From NCBI GenBank assembly GCA_914767885.1, contig CAJZBQ010000046.1, positions 186,001 through 250,000 on the forward strand: a DNA stretch of 64,000 nt, in the 5' to 3' direction. This document shows, piece by piece, positions 44,685 to 55,609 of this stretch (position 1 is the stretch's first letter; each line of letters begins with the position of its first letter). Under the pieces are notes generated by a model that saw only the letters and a list, made by a program, of their open reading frames with translations, was not told where the DNA came from and did no database searches. Position numbers and translations under genes: made by a program. The DNA comes from Blepharisma stoltei. Lineage: Eukaryota > Ciliophora > Heterotrichea > Heterotrichida > Blepharismidae.

Positions 44685-45251
44685 TTATAAAGAATAATTC
44701 TTTACAACAGTATATCGATTTATTATTGGTTTTATAAAAACCATCGTATTATCCACCATAGTAGCTACTATCATGGTCATATATTTTTTGCTTACTTTTT
44801 TGGCTTTAAAAGTTCTTCCTGAATCTACAAACTGCACATCTTGTCCTATTTTGAAATTCTTTACAAGAGGTTTCCTCGATACTTTGACAAGATTAAATAG
44901 GTATAAGCTTAAGGAATTATTTATAAATTCCTGATAAGTTATTAAATCATCCTTGACAGGAATAGCTGATGAGACTATTTCAAATTCAAATGCAATTGGA
45001 CCTGTCTTTTTGAGTTTTATAGAGCCAAAAGGAATTAAAGAATACTGCAGCCCTTCGTTTTTATACAAGTCAATAAGATGCCTATTTAAGGCTACACAGA
45101 TTTCATGACAATCATCTGAATACATTAAGCTGTCTTCAAGCTTGTAAACTTGGTTCAAATTGATATGTGAAGCATCATAAGCTGTTGTTGCGTTTAAGGC
45201 TGATTTTCTACTAGAAATTTCAGCGATATCAATTGTAGGATTGATTGACAT
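44685..45251 (-). CDS. Unknown 188-residue protein
   Basis: Starts MSINPTIDIAEISSRKSALN; no membrane segment; C-terminal half beta-rich (FKIGQDVQFVDSGRTFKAKK). It lies 38 bp upstream of the pseudokinase on the same strand and could be its N-terminal part, but no in-frame junction was found: all TA joins across 44648-44684 give UAA. Confidence 0.55.
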   Translation of the reverse strand: MSINPTIDIAEISSRKSALNATTAYDASHINLNQVYKLEDSLMYSDDCHEICVALNRHLIDLYKNEGLQYSLIPFGSIKLKKTGPIAFEFEIVSSAIPVKDDLITYQEFINNSLSLYLFNLVKVSRKPLVKNFKIGQDVQFVDSGRTFKAKKVSKKYMTMIVATMVDNTMVFIKPIINRYTVVKNYSL

Positions 45252-45330
45252 TGTAAAATTTATAAATAATGAGAAATATTCCTCAAGAAATTACTTCCTT
45301 AATATGAGAAATAAGCTAGTAATAATTTTA

Positions 45331-46656
45331 CTATAAACTAAGCTCAAATAGCAAAGACTTAAGCAGTGCTCTTTCTGTCATTTTCTTATGAGTGAAAATC
45401 GTGCTATAATGCCCTATGCAGATTTTGTCTACCATTTTGTACCTATTATTTTCATAGTCTCCCCTTTCCATCTTCCTCATTATGCTCCTATACGGAACTT
45501 TGCACTTCTCTACAGAAGTCATGACTGAGTCTCTATACTTAATTAAGGCGCCATAATAAGCAGCGACTTCTTCATTTGTATCTAGACTGTCAAAATATTC
45601 GTCTAAATCACTCACAAAGTGGTCAAGCTCTACTCCTTGTACTTTTAGCGCATAATTAAATAAATCTTCGTTAAAGTTGTTATAATAAGCAAAAAATCCA
45701 CATGCAGTGGAGTCTGCTTGGGCTTTCATAGGGCAATAATCGATTCTTGGGAGCTCAGCCATGACGCAGTCATCTAGGTTTTTGTCTAAAACAAAGCCAA
45801 AACCGATAGCCATATTAAAATTTCTCCTTGGGCCTCTGCTTCAAATTACTTCAGTGTGGGCTTTTATGTTGCGGTCAGCAGATAAAACTCCTGCTGGAGG
45901 AAAACCTTGAAAACTGATGCCGACTGGCTCAGAGGCACTTCTGTATTTCAAAGGGAGAGATTCTTGTTTTATCATTTCTACAATAGGCAAAATGCATAAG
46001 CCGCTAATGTTTTCATCGCCAACTTGTGCTGGGTATTCTTTGATTTTTTTTCATTGCTTTTTATTTATTTCTGTAGCGTGCGAAATTGTAATTGCATAGG
46101 CCCAATTTCATACTTCCTTGGTAAAGCAATGTGGACAATCTTTTTTAAGAGAAGGGATTCTTTCTAAAGCTTTAACAAAATCTGCATGCCCAGACTCATA
46201 ATCCAAAGGAAAATTAATTTCTGCCTTCTTTTGGAAAATATTTAACAAATATTCGTGTTCTGCTGCAGTCCAGTTATGCAGATTGTCAATTTCAGATGGA
46301 TAAGTATAGACATATATATTCCCCCAATGTCTGTACTGATTGATAAATTTTTCATAAATTAATCTTCCAGCTATAATTGTAAAATCTCCTAGAGGGTATA
46401 GATAGCTATATCAAGGAAATTGATCAAAGCTAATAATGCCGATATTTATTGGAAACATTGCAATTGGTTCATATCTTCTGATGTCTCTTGTGGCAACTAT
46501 CCCATATCTTTTTTCTTCAGGAAAGTATTTAATTTTCACTCCTATTAAGTGTTGACTGATATCACCGTAAATAGCTTCTTTGTCTTCTTGAGATGACTCA
46601 GGAATTATATAACTCGACGTAACGAATAATAAGCAAGAAAGCACAAATAATTGCAT
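45331..46656 (-). CDS. SET-like protein with signal peptide
   Basis: 441 residues with several UGA-Trp codons and no insertion. Residues 1-16 (MQLFVLSCLLFVTSSY) form a signal peptide. Residues ~35-80 (GVKIKYFPEEKRYGIVATRD) resemble the start of SETD3/Rubisco-methyltransferase-type SET domains, and YYNNFNEDLFNYALKV and the helical C-terminus fit the substrate-binding half; the canonical NH.C/Y catalytic motif was not clearly seen. A lumenal or secreted member is unusual. Shares a short divergent upstream region with the next gene. Confidence 0.6.
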
Positions 46657-46756
46657 TTAATGCTTTATTAATTTAGAAAAAAGGAAGATAATTAGACTCA
46701 ACATAATTTTTCCATACTTTTTCCCTTTACCAACACCTATTTAATAATATCAAATC

Positions 46757-47752
46757 ATGAAGCCAATCACAAGAACGGACCCACAACACAGCTTATCAGC
46801 CCCTAAAAAATTCAGTACTCGTGAAAAGCCTATTTTTGACTTCACAAACGTCAAAATCTCCCCTGGTGCATCTCCATCTACCTTTATAGTAGAAAATATC
46901 CCTATAGATCATAGTTCTCATAAGCAGCAAAACAATGTTTTTTTCAATTCTGCAATTCCTATCCCTGAGCTAAAAATGCTTGGCGATATTGATGCTATTG
47001 ATGAAGAATCTGAAGAAGAGCACGACACCCTTTCAAGCTGGGAAATCAATCGTAAAAGATTTGACCAATGGATGTCTAAAAGCTGCTCAGGAGTTCCCAA
47101 TGATCCTGTCAAATTCCACGAAGAACTGAAAAAGCTAAAATCTCACAAAATCGTAGACCCAATGCCACTGCAGCTGACTCCTCCACCACCAGGGTTTGAA
47201 AAAGTGGCCAAAATTGACAAGTCAAAAGTCGAAGAAGCAAAAAATCCAACAAGAATCACGAGTGAGCCTGATAAAAGCTATTTAAAAGTGGAAGAATCGA
47301 AAAAAAAATTCACATGGGCTGATTTGTCGAGTGACTCAGATTTTACGCCAACTCCTGTATCTATATTAAAAAAGCATGAAAAAGAGCCTGTGAAGGGTAT
47401 ACAAATCGAGCAGCAGCCTATAATCTTGAAAAGTCCGCCTCAGAAAGGCAGTTTAGTTAAGAGAGAAAAAAGAGGAAAATTCAATGAAGAACAAGTAATC
47501 GAGAAAAAATTTACAGGAAAATTGAAATTTTATCAGCTGAAAAAAAGATTTGGATTTATTACTCTTGATGTAGACCAAGCTGATATATTTTTGTGTGAAG
47601 ATGATTTACTACTGTCTGGAATCAACCATAAAAAGTTCAAAGAAAGTGTAATCAGTAAGCAACCCATGAGTTTTAGATTTCATATAAAAAAATACATAGA
47701 AAATGGGAAGGAAAAGCGCAAGGCAATCGATATTGAGATAATTGATTGTTAA
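46757..47752 (+). CDS. Cold-shock-domain protein with disordered N-terminus
   Basis: 331 residues, no insertion. The first ~245 are Pro/Ser/Lys/Glu-rich with short conserved-looking SWEINRKRFDQWMSK and KKFTWADLSSDSDF. Residues ~250-330 form a cold-shock/S1-like domain: TGKLKFYQLKKRFGFITLDV is the RNP1-type strand, DIFLCEDDLL corresponds to the RNP2 strand. Probable cytoplasmic RNA-binding protein. Confidence 0.8.
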   Translation: MKPITRTDPQHSLSAPKKFSTREKPIFDFTNVKISPGASPSTFIVENIPIDHSSHKQQNNVFFNSAIPIPELKMLGDIDAIDEESEEEHDTLSSWEINRKRFDQWMSKSCSGVPNDPVKFHEELKKLKSHKIVDPMPLQLTPPPPGFEKVAKIDKSKVEEAKNPTRITSEPDKSYLKVEESKKKFTWADLSSDSDFTPTPVSILKKHEKEPVKGIQIEQQPIILKSPPQKGSLVKREKRGKFNEEQVIEKKFTGKLKFYQLKKRFGFITLDVDQADIFLCEDDLLLSGINHKKFKESVISKQPMSFRFHIKKYIENGKEKRKAIDIEIIDC

Positions 47753-48440
47753 CAGTAAGCAAATACAAAACACTTTTATTTATATATGTTTTTAATACGA
47801 GTTATTTTAGTTGAAATAAGGTTAATTCATGATCATTTCTTATAAATTTATAGAAGAGCCTTTTTTTATATAAATATGATATACTTCATGCGACTAAAGA
47901 ACTAAATTAACTATTTATAATTAATTTATAGTATTTGGAAGCTTTTACTTATTACCACTATAAACTTCAAAGCTCTAGTTGGGTTATTTCATTATTAGTA
48001 TAAATTAAAAAGCATAAAATAATTAATATGTATAATTACTTGCATATTTTTTGGATATGAGTGACATGTGGAGTCATCCTCATCATCTTAGACTCATTTT
48101 TCTCATATTAATATTTCTGAAATGCAGAGGATGACTCTGCATGCCAAAAAAATGTGCAAGGAACTATATTTAAATTTATGATCTGATTTCAATGAGAAAA
48201 TAATTATAAACAAAAATTAATATTTATCTCATTTAGATTGTTATTTATTTTAAAAACATTTAAAAGCGCTGAAATTTTGCCAAATATATTGAAAATTGTT
48301 TTATATAAAAGCAAAATGATTTTATCAATTCAACATATGTCTCTTATTTTTTATAAATAAAAGCTCAAAAGAAATATTGGATAGGATTTAAAATAAATGC
48401 AAATCATTATTTTAATAGTAATATTTCAGGGCATATATAA
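47753..48440. other. AT-rich intergenic with an inverted repeat
   Basis: At ~48070-48150, GAGTCATCCTC...GAGGATGACTC is an inverted repeat with ~45-nt spacing. The remainder is AT-rich; no gene. Confidence 0.5.
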
Positions 48441-51400
48441 ATGTCAGGAGTAAAAAGCATTTTACTTACTCTCCCCTCCGTGAGCGAACAAAAAAAATTT
48501 TATTTGTTCACGGAGGGGTATTTTTTTTAAAGTTTATTTATAAATTTTATCGAAATTTAATTTTTTCATAAATTCCAATATGTAAAATTTAAACAAAAAT
48601 TAATTTAGTTTGCGAAATTTATATGTTAAAACGCAAGATATTTAAAATTAATTAGAATTAGCTAGAGTAATTATCATTTTATATATCAATTTTTTTTTTC
48701 ATAAAAAATTTTTTATTAAAAAACGTTTTGTTCGCTCACTAAAGGTGGGTTTTTGGGCAAAAATTAAGGATTTTGTTCACTCACGGAGGGGGGAGTTATG
48801 ATCTTTTGCTATGTCGAGGTTAATGGTGGCTACTTGTACCCTGAACAAATTCACATTTCTTGAACAGAAAATTCCAATGAAATGAGAGCTACATGAGTTA
48901 CCTATTTAGAAAGCCAACCAATAGCAGCATACTCCTCAATTTCATTAAAAGGCTCATCACAAGATTGAACTTTTGTAGTAGGAGAAACTAGCTCTCCCCC
49001 TTTAGAAGCAAGCAAAATTGTTTTGCTCGTCCATAAAAGGGGTAATTTTTTAAACTAATCTGATATGAAAATTATATATAAATGTTTTTTTTCCAAATTT
49101 AAAAAATTCAAATTGTAATATATTTTAAATTACAAATTATTTAATTTATGAATAGCTAAATTTATAGAATTAGCTAGAGACTCGCTATAGGAATTATTAA
49201 TTTCATATATAAAATATTTTGCATTTTGCTCGTAAGGTGGTTAATTTTCCAAAAAAAGAACTGATTTTTTCAATTGCTTAATCACTCTCAAAGTTAGTAA
49301 GCCATTCCTTGAAAGTAACACAGGTGATTCAATAAAACTGCACTATTTTGGTATAATCGGTATCGTCCCCGTGATTATTTACTTCTTCTTATGATTTCAT
49401 TATAACTTAGCTTTGCTTTTTTGATCGTTTATTTTTTCAGCTATTTATACTCATTTAATTCCCACAGAAAATAAGATCGCGGAAGAGTTTATATATATTT
49501 TTAACGAAGGACTATATGGAATAGACTTTTATGGGATATTAAATATTGTTATAGATGCCACACTTTCTGGAGAATTAAATTTTGGCTTTGGAGAGAGATA
49601 TCAATATGTGCATACAGCTGTGTTTTATGACTTATCCCCTGACACTTGATATGAATATAAAGTAGGTAATTTAGGGTTTTGAAGTAAAAAATATGTATTT
49701 TATGGCAGAACCCCAGATAGTGAAAATAATTTTGAAGATGTCAATGACCCATACACTATGATTATTTTTGGCGATTTAGGGACTGGCCCAATTGCCCAGC
49801 CGACAAAAAAGCTTTTAGAGAAGGAAGCTTTAGAGGGAAACTCCTTGGGAATTTTTCATTTAGGAGATATTGCTTATAATTTAGATGTAAATAAAATAGC
49901 GTCTCTGCCCAGGCATTGCCTCCTGGTCGAGCACATTTTTATTTATATCGGCAAGGTTTTGCTACCCAGAAATTGAGAGCGAGGCAAGGTAAGTAATTCT
50001 AGTAATATAAAGTCTAGCCCTAGTCCATTTTCAGGATTGGATTTTCCTCGAGTGAAAAGGTTGGCTCAGAGTTGGAAAGGAAAAGCCCAGCATCGTCTGC
50101 AGGCATCCCTAGGCCAATTTGGCGTATTCCTAGCGTGAAACTGGGAGTTATACCCTAAGCTTTGAATTTTTCCTTGTTGTCGAAAGTTGGGCATAAATTC
50201 AATTTTTTGGAATTTTCGTGCGGACAGGGTTGCGTGTGTAAAAAAACAAGGGTCATTGTTTTTTACTGCAGTTTCTGCGCAAAAAACAAAAAAAAATTGT
50301 TTTTTAACGCAAAAAAAGCAGAAAAAACACATATAAAAGATATGCAAACAAAAAAAAAGTTGTACAAAAAATTTCATATAAAATTTTAAAATTACCTGAA
50401 AAAAAAAACACCCAAAAAAAAGTATGTAAACAATCTGATGAAAAAACAAATTGAAATTTTTTTTGCTGGGAAAAACAAAATCATTAGAAATTTGCTAGAA
50501 AAAAACAAAATGTTCCATTTAAGTTAATTTCACCTGCGCCGAAAAAAAACAAAAATTCAAATCACTGAAAGAGTAATCCTTTTATTGAAACAATACAAAA
50601 TAGATAAAATTATGAATTCAATAGGATTATTTATTAGAGGATACCAAGCCTGCTCATGCATAGTTGCAGTGTGAATAATTTTTGATAGATAATAAATACA
50701 TGATTGTTTTTATAATTATAAATTAAATGGCAGGCCTTCTTAAATTCGCGGCAAAATTGATAGGGTGTGATTTGAAATATTGATCAAGAAAATCATGTCG
50801 CAGACAATTGCATGATGACAATTATTAAAAATCCAGAGTTTTTATCATCCTTTCTCCCTATATTAAAAATCTCATATGAGGATGGCTTGAAACTCTTAGC
50901 TGCATTTAAATCACTTGTTCAAGGCAATACGAAGAGTTTTTGTTCTTTTCAAAAACCAATTTGTGATATGTATTTTTCTAAAAGAAACTGAATATGATAT
51001 CTCTGGATTTTCAGAAGGTTTTAAATTAGAAGTTAAAGACTATGATGATTTCAAGCACACTCTTAAAACCATGTTTTTAATAAAAAAAAGACTAAAATAC
51101 GAGTTAGAAGCAAATCAAATGCTTACGTTTATTGATGCTGCTATTTTTCTTTTGATCATATAGACAACTCTTTCGAAGAATTGTGCCCGTTTCTAATGAA
51201 ATGGAAGCTTGAAAAGCACAAAGAAAATAGTCAGATTTATAATTGCTATTATATAAATCCTCATCACAATCATCCACAGCTATCAAAATCAGAAACAGAG
51301 AATTATCTGAGCTTTTCTTTGTCACCAAATATGAAAGATGAAATACGCAGATTTTATAGAGCAGGTTTCACAGCTACTCAAATACATAGGAGTCTAAATG

Positions 51401-54332
51401 CCACTTATCCAAATACTGATATTTCAATTCTTAAAATTAAAAACTTTACTGACTATGAACTAAAGAATTATAAAAAATTAGTTAATTTTGATTTTCTTGT
51501 GCAAAATAATGATTGAGGAGACAGAATTCTAATTACAGATAAGATTAATGAAAGAATCTTTGTGAGCACTAACACTAAAAAAGCACAGTGAATCAATATA
51601 AAGATATATTGATAATTGACAGCACATATAAAATGCACGATATCTTTAATTGTGCTATCGTGATTATTACGATCAATTCTTATGGTGCAAATCAGTTACT
51701 CGCAATTTCTCTATGTCGCAATGAAGCAGAAGCAGACTATGCCTGGGCGTTTCAACAGTTTAAGAATCAAGGATTTTATAGTCCGGAAACAATTGTTGTT
51801 GATAGAAACAAAGCTCAATTTAATGCTCTAAGTAAATCCTTCAAGAAAGCAAATATCGTTTTTTGTTTATGGCATATTATTAGAAATATTCAATCTTGAC
51901 TAAGTGCTGCTGAAATTCAGTGAGACAAATTTGCAGCATATTTTTATGATCTTTATGAAGCCAAAACTCTTCAAGAATTCAAGCAAAGAAAAATTGCACT
52001 GCTGAATACATTTCCTTTACTTTCTAATTCTCAGCCATTTTCAAATTTATGCAAACAAAGTAAAAATTGAGCAAGATATTATACAAATGCGATATTCACT
52101 ATTGACATAAAAACAACAAGTAGATCTGAAAGTATGAATGCAAGTTTAAAGCGTATATGCAAAAGGATTAAGCGGAATTTTGACGTTAAAATACTTATGG
52201 CTTTTGATGAAATATTAGAAAAGGAAACTTATCATCTTGAATATAGGACAAAAAAGCATTATGGGAAAAAGAATTGCTCATCAAAATCAAGCTATGCATC
52301 TTTCTTTTCTCAATTTTATACTGATTTTTGTATAGCACATATTGAATCTTCCATTAATAAATTAGAGTATTGCAAAATAATACATCTTGATAAGCAGAAA
52401 TCAATTATAGAAGAACAAAATGAATTTTCAAGCAACCAATATGATTTAAATATCAAAAAAATAATTTGCTCTTGCAACAAATACATAAGATATAAAATTC
52501 CTTGCGCTCATATAATCTATATAAATAATGTGACAGGGACAGAATGAATAAATTGTATTGTTAATCTCACCTCCAGGAGATGATTGCTGGATGATTATTT
52601 GCATGTGTCTAATAGAGAAATTATTAAGCAGTTGAGAAGCTCGATTACAGTTAAGAGAAAGCATAGCGAAGATGAAGAAGGAACTATAAGAATAAGATAT
52701 TAGAATATTTAGATATTAAACATCAAATATAATTTAGATATTAAACATCAAATATAATTTAGATATGATTTAAATTATAATCTCAAGTATAGGCAAATCA
52801 TATTTTATATTGCTTGAATTTATACCTGAAGAAAATAAATTGAATTGTGTTGTTTTTTCGGCGCAGGTGAAATTAACTTAAATGGAACATTTTGTTTTTT
52901 CTAACAAATTTCTAATGATTTTGTTTTTTTCATCAGATTGTTTACATACTTTTTTTTGGGTGTTTGTTTTTTCAGGTAATTTTTAAAATTTATATGAAAT
53001 TTTTTGTACAACTTTTTTTTGTTGCATATCTTTTATATGTGTTTTTTCTGCTTTTTTGCGTTAAAAAACAATTTTTTTTTTTTTTTGCGCAGAAACTGCA
53101 GTAAAAAACAATGACCCTTGTTTTTTTACACGCAACCCGTGCGGACAGCCTTAGTTTAACCCAAGCAGCAAGACGCAGAAGGCCATAGCTTTCCTACAGA
53201 GCGCCGGAGCCAACAAGTTAAGAGGGAGATGGAGGCACAGAGCCCTACTTAGCAGGTGATATGGTGTCAGGTAGTGCTGAAGAAGAAAGGTGGTGCAAGA
53301 ACCGGTAATTCATCTAACTAGAAGAAGTTCTCCCTGTCGACTCCGCAAAGAGATTGAACCCCCTGCAGAGATTCTTGGTGGCTGTGTTAACAATAGGCAG
53401 TATCCAAACCTGTAATTTATGTTTAAAGTTTAAGCTTATAATTTAGATAAAAAAAATGGGAAAATTGGAGATGAATATTTAAATATGATTGAGCCTATAG
53501 CAGCATCATTGCCTTATATGACTGTTCCTGGAAATCATGAAAAATTTTATAATTATACTCAATATAAATCCCGATTTTATATGCCAGTCAATAATAAAAA
53601 TCAAGGAACTGGGTATTTCTATTCATTAAATTTAGGTCCAATTCATTTTATTTTTCACAACACTAATCTTTATTTCGACGAAAGCACTAAAATTGAAGCT
53701 GAAATCCAATTAAAATGGCTTATAAACGATTTAAATAAGGCAAATAGAAATAGAAAGAAAAGACCTTGAATAATTGTAAGGCTTTTCACTTTAATTTTCC
53801 AATAAAAAAAATTCAAGCCATTTTCCTATTAGACAATTTAGCATAAATTATTATAATGTCTCATCATCCTCTTTATTGCTCACAGAATTGATTTGAAGAA
53901 GGCAGCCAAGAAGACTGCGGAAGTGAGCCTGCAGTTTTAAAACCCATTCTCGAAGATTTATTTTATAGTAACAGCGTAGATTTATTGCTTCAAGCACATG
54001 TTCACAACTATGAGAGAGCAGCTGCAATTTATAAAAATAAAACAATTCCTAGCGAACTTGACAATCATCATTGACACATTAATCCAAAAGCTCCAATTTA
54101 TATTGTGAGTGGGAATGCTGGGAATCATTATGGGAGAAATGACCCAAAATCGGCAACGCCACAGCCATGATCGAGGTTTTTGAGTGATGACTATGGGTTT
54201 GGAAGATTAAAAGCAATCAATAATACTCATTTGTATTGGGAACAGGTAAGTGCTTTGACTAATAAAGAAATTGATTATGCTTGGATCGTTAAAAAACACC
54301 CTAGATATGATCCAAGCTTGTTAGAGTTTTAG
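48441..54332 (+). CDS. Purple acid phosphatase, four insertions
   Basis: Segments 48441-48468, 48799-48990, 49300-49886, 53449-53778 and 53856-54332 total 538 codons including stop. N-terminal signal peptide (MSGVKSILLMIFCYVEVNGG), fibronectin-like domain (PEQIHISWTENSNEMRATWV), then metallophosphatase blocks FGDLG, HLGDIAYNLD, PGNHE, SHHPLYCS, and AHVHNYERA with the metal ligands (Asp, Asp/Tyr, Asn/His, His, His). Secreted or lysosomal phosphomonoesterase by family. Interrupted by two MITE-type elements, a SINE-like copy containing a Mutator-like transposon, and a 77-bp IES-like insertion; every join keeps frame. Residues ~75-160 contain unexpected hydrophobic segments. Confidence 0.9.
48469..48798. 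mobile_element. Family-1 MITE, 330 bp, in the phosphatase signal-peptide codons
   Basis: TTA at 48466-48468 and 48796-48798; ends CTCTCCCCTCCGTGAGCGAAC and CACTCACGGAGGGGGGAG. Removal rebuilds CTT ATG ATC within the signal peptide. Confidence 0.92.
48991..49299. mobile_element. Diverged MITE-like element, 309 bp, in the phosphatase gene
   Basis: Left CTCTCCCCCTTTAGAAGCAAGC followed by the mirrored GCTCGTCCATAAAAGGGG; right end degenerate (CTTAATCACTCTCAAAG). Core GATATGAAA..ATATATAAATG is MITE-like. TA-bounded removal gives GETKPFLES in frame. Confidence 0.75.
50227..53138. mobile_element. Mutator-like (MULE) transposon, 2,912 bp
   Basis: 9-bp duplication GTGCGGACA at 50218-50226 and 53139-53147. 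Terminal inverted repeats of about 300-330 bp begin GGGTTGCGTGTGTAAAAAAA and run to CACCTGCGCCGAAAAAA. Long TIRs and a 9-bp duplication are typical of Mutator-like elements; the internal transposase has MULE features. Confidence 0.93.
50812..52703 (+). pseudogene. MULE transposase with SWIM zinc finger, frameshifted
   Basis: Conserved parts lie in three frames: start MMTIIKNPEFLSSF to ~50985, then ~50985-51150, then ~51150-51580 (a FLYWCH/FAR1-like N-terminal region, CYYINPHHNHP), then 51580-52703. The catalytic region has IIDSTYK and IVVDRNKAQFNAL (two acidic residues) and CLWHIIRNI; the C-terminus has a SWIM finger CSCNKYIRYKIPCAH. UGA-Trp codons occur throughout, so the element is adapted to this code. 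At least two or three frameshifts suggest it is inactive or the assembly is imperfect there. Confidence 0.8.
53779..53855. mobile_element. 77-bp TA-bounded IES-like insertion (phosphatase)
   Basis: TA at 53777-53778 and 53854-53855. Removal joins ATA ATT GTA to ATG TCT CAT CAT, rebuilding the SHHPLYC metal-binding block. Confidence 0.92.
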
Positions 54333-54612
54333 GTTTAGATAAGATTATTTTATCTATTTGTCTTTTTTGAAATTAATAATAATTTTAATTAATTATAAAA
54401 TACTCATTATTAAATAAAACAGAAACTCTCTTGCTATAATTTTTTTAAATTAAGATAGTAAATAAACGAAAAATAAAATATTTTGACTGAAAATATCAAT
54501 AATTTTTTTTAAAAATGAAAAATTAAATTATTTATTTTTTTCAAGGAGAAGAGTAATATTTTTGATTTTTCAAAGCAGTCAACTTAATTTTATTGGGGGC
54601 TTTAAAATATAA
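54333..54612. other. AT-rich intergenic DNA
   Basis: Nothing recognised. Confidence 0.5.
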
Positions 54613-55044
54613 ATGAAATCTCTTGTTAAAAGACCTCTTCCAGCACATACACGATATATCCAGTTTAGATGCGAAGAATTCAAAGGCTTATATAAGCTGA
54701 CTCCATCAGAGGTCGTCGAGCTTATGCTTGATGAATGAAGAAATTTATCAGAAGACGAAAAATTACCTTATCTGAACGCAGCAAAAGAAGAACGTGACGA
54801 TTTTAATAAAAAATGAAGAGAAGTTGAAGCAGTTGGCGTTGACAGCTTTATGAAAACTATTAAAGAAAAGCGACAGGAAAATGAAATTGATTCTGAATTC
54901 CAAGAAGACCCTATTCTTGCAATTATTAATCATAAGAGAAATTGGAAGAAAACTTGGGGTAAGAAAAGGATACTAGAGAGTAAAAGGAAAAACGGCAATT
55001 TTTGTTATAATGGAAGGAAAAAAATGAAACTGAAATTGAACTAA
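54613..55044 (+). CDS. HMG-box-like protein
   Basis: 143 residues with two UGA-Trp codons (DEWRNLS and KKWREVE). Residues ~10-75 match HMG-box spacing (RYIQFRCEEFKGLY ... EVVELMLDEWRNLSEDEKLPYLNAA), with the conserved Trp of helix 2 encoded by UGA. The rest is basic. A non-specific DNA-binding chromatin protein is likely. An 18-nt GTAAG...CTAG in the last third could be an in-frame intron but is left in the model. Confidence 0.72.
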
Positions 55045-55609
55045 TTTAAATGTTAACCCTTTGAATTTTGAGAAATTTATTCTATTTCATATTGAATTGT
55101 TATATTTTTGTTGATGTTTTATACTTAAAAAAAAAAAATTAAATTTGAAATCTCAATCATTGAGATATAGAATACCTCAATCCCACTGATTCGGGTTAAT
55201 AAAACAATAGATTCTTTATTTTTATTTATAGATTTTGTTGCAGGACATGCAAACTTAAAAGAAGTCAGAAAAACAATCTTGAAAAAATATTGTTTTAAAA
55301 AAAAAATTTAAAATTTAGTAAAATTTTGGTAAATTTGACGGATTTATTAAGCTTATAATAGGAGCCGCAGGATATTTAATTCCTAGGTGATTTTTTTCTG
55401 TGAAATAGTGTTCTTTTTAATATCCATTGGCTTATGTCTCAGTTAATTTGTTATTTCGCTATTTATAAATAAGATTGAGCCTATCGTTATAAATTCTAAA
55501 CAATTACTAAAGCCAGTTTATTGAAATTCTTATTAAATATTTTGCTTTAACTATATAGTATAACAAACTTCAATTCTTACCATTTAAGAACTTGATGCTT
55601 TTTCTCTAG
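55045..55609. other. AT-rich intergenic DNA
   Basis: No gene or clear repeat. Confidence 0.5.

Larger units (their letters stand above)
49887..53448. mobile_element. SINE-like copy containing a MULE, 3,562 bp, in the phosphatase gene
   Basis: Perfect 15-bp duplication GCTTATAATTTAGAT at 49872-49886 and 53434-53448. The outer parts (49887-50217 and 53148-53433) are GC-rich and match the reverse complement of the 38098 copy (GTTGGAAAGG..AGCCCAGCA; CTAGCGTGAAACTGGG). Removal gives IAYNLDKKNGKIGDE, the expected phosphatase sequence. Confidence 0.93.

Noticed and set aside
50066-50449. 127-codon minus-strand ORF over the MULE left TIR
   Set aside because: Homopolymer-driven Phe/Cys-rich translation of the TIR; no domain.
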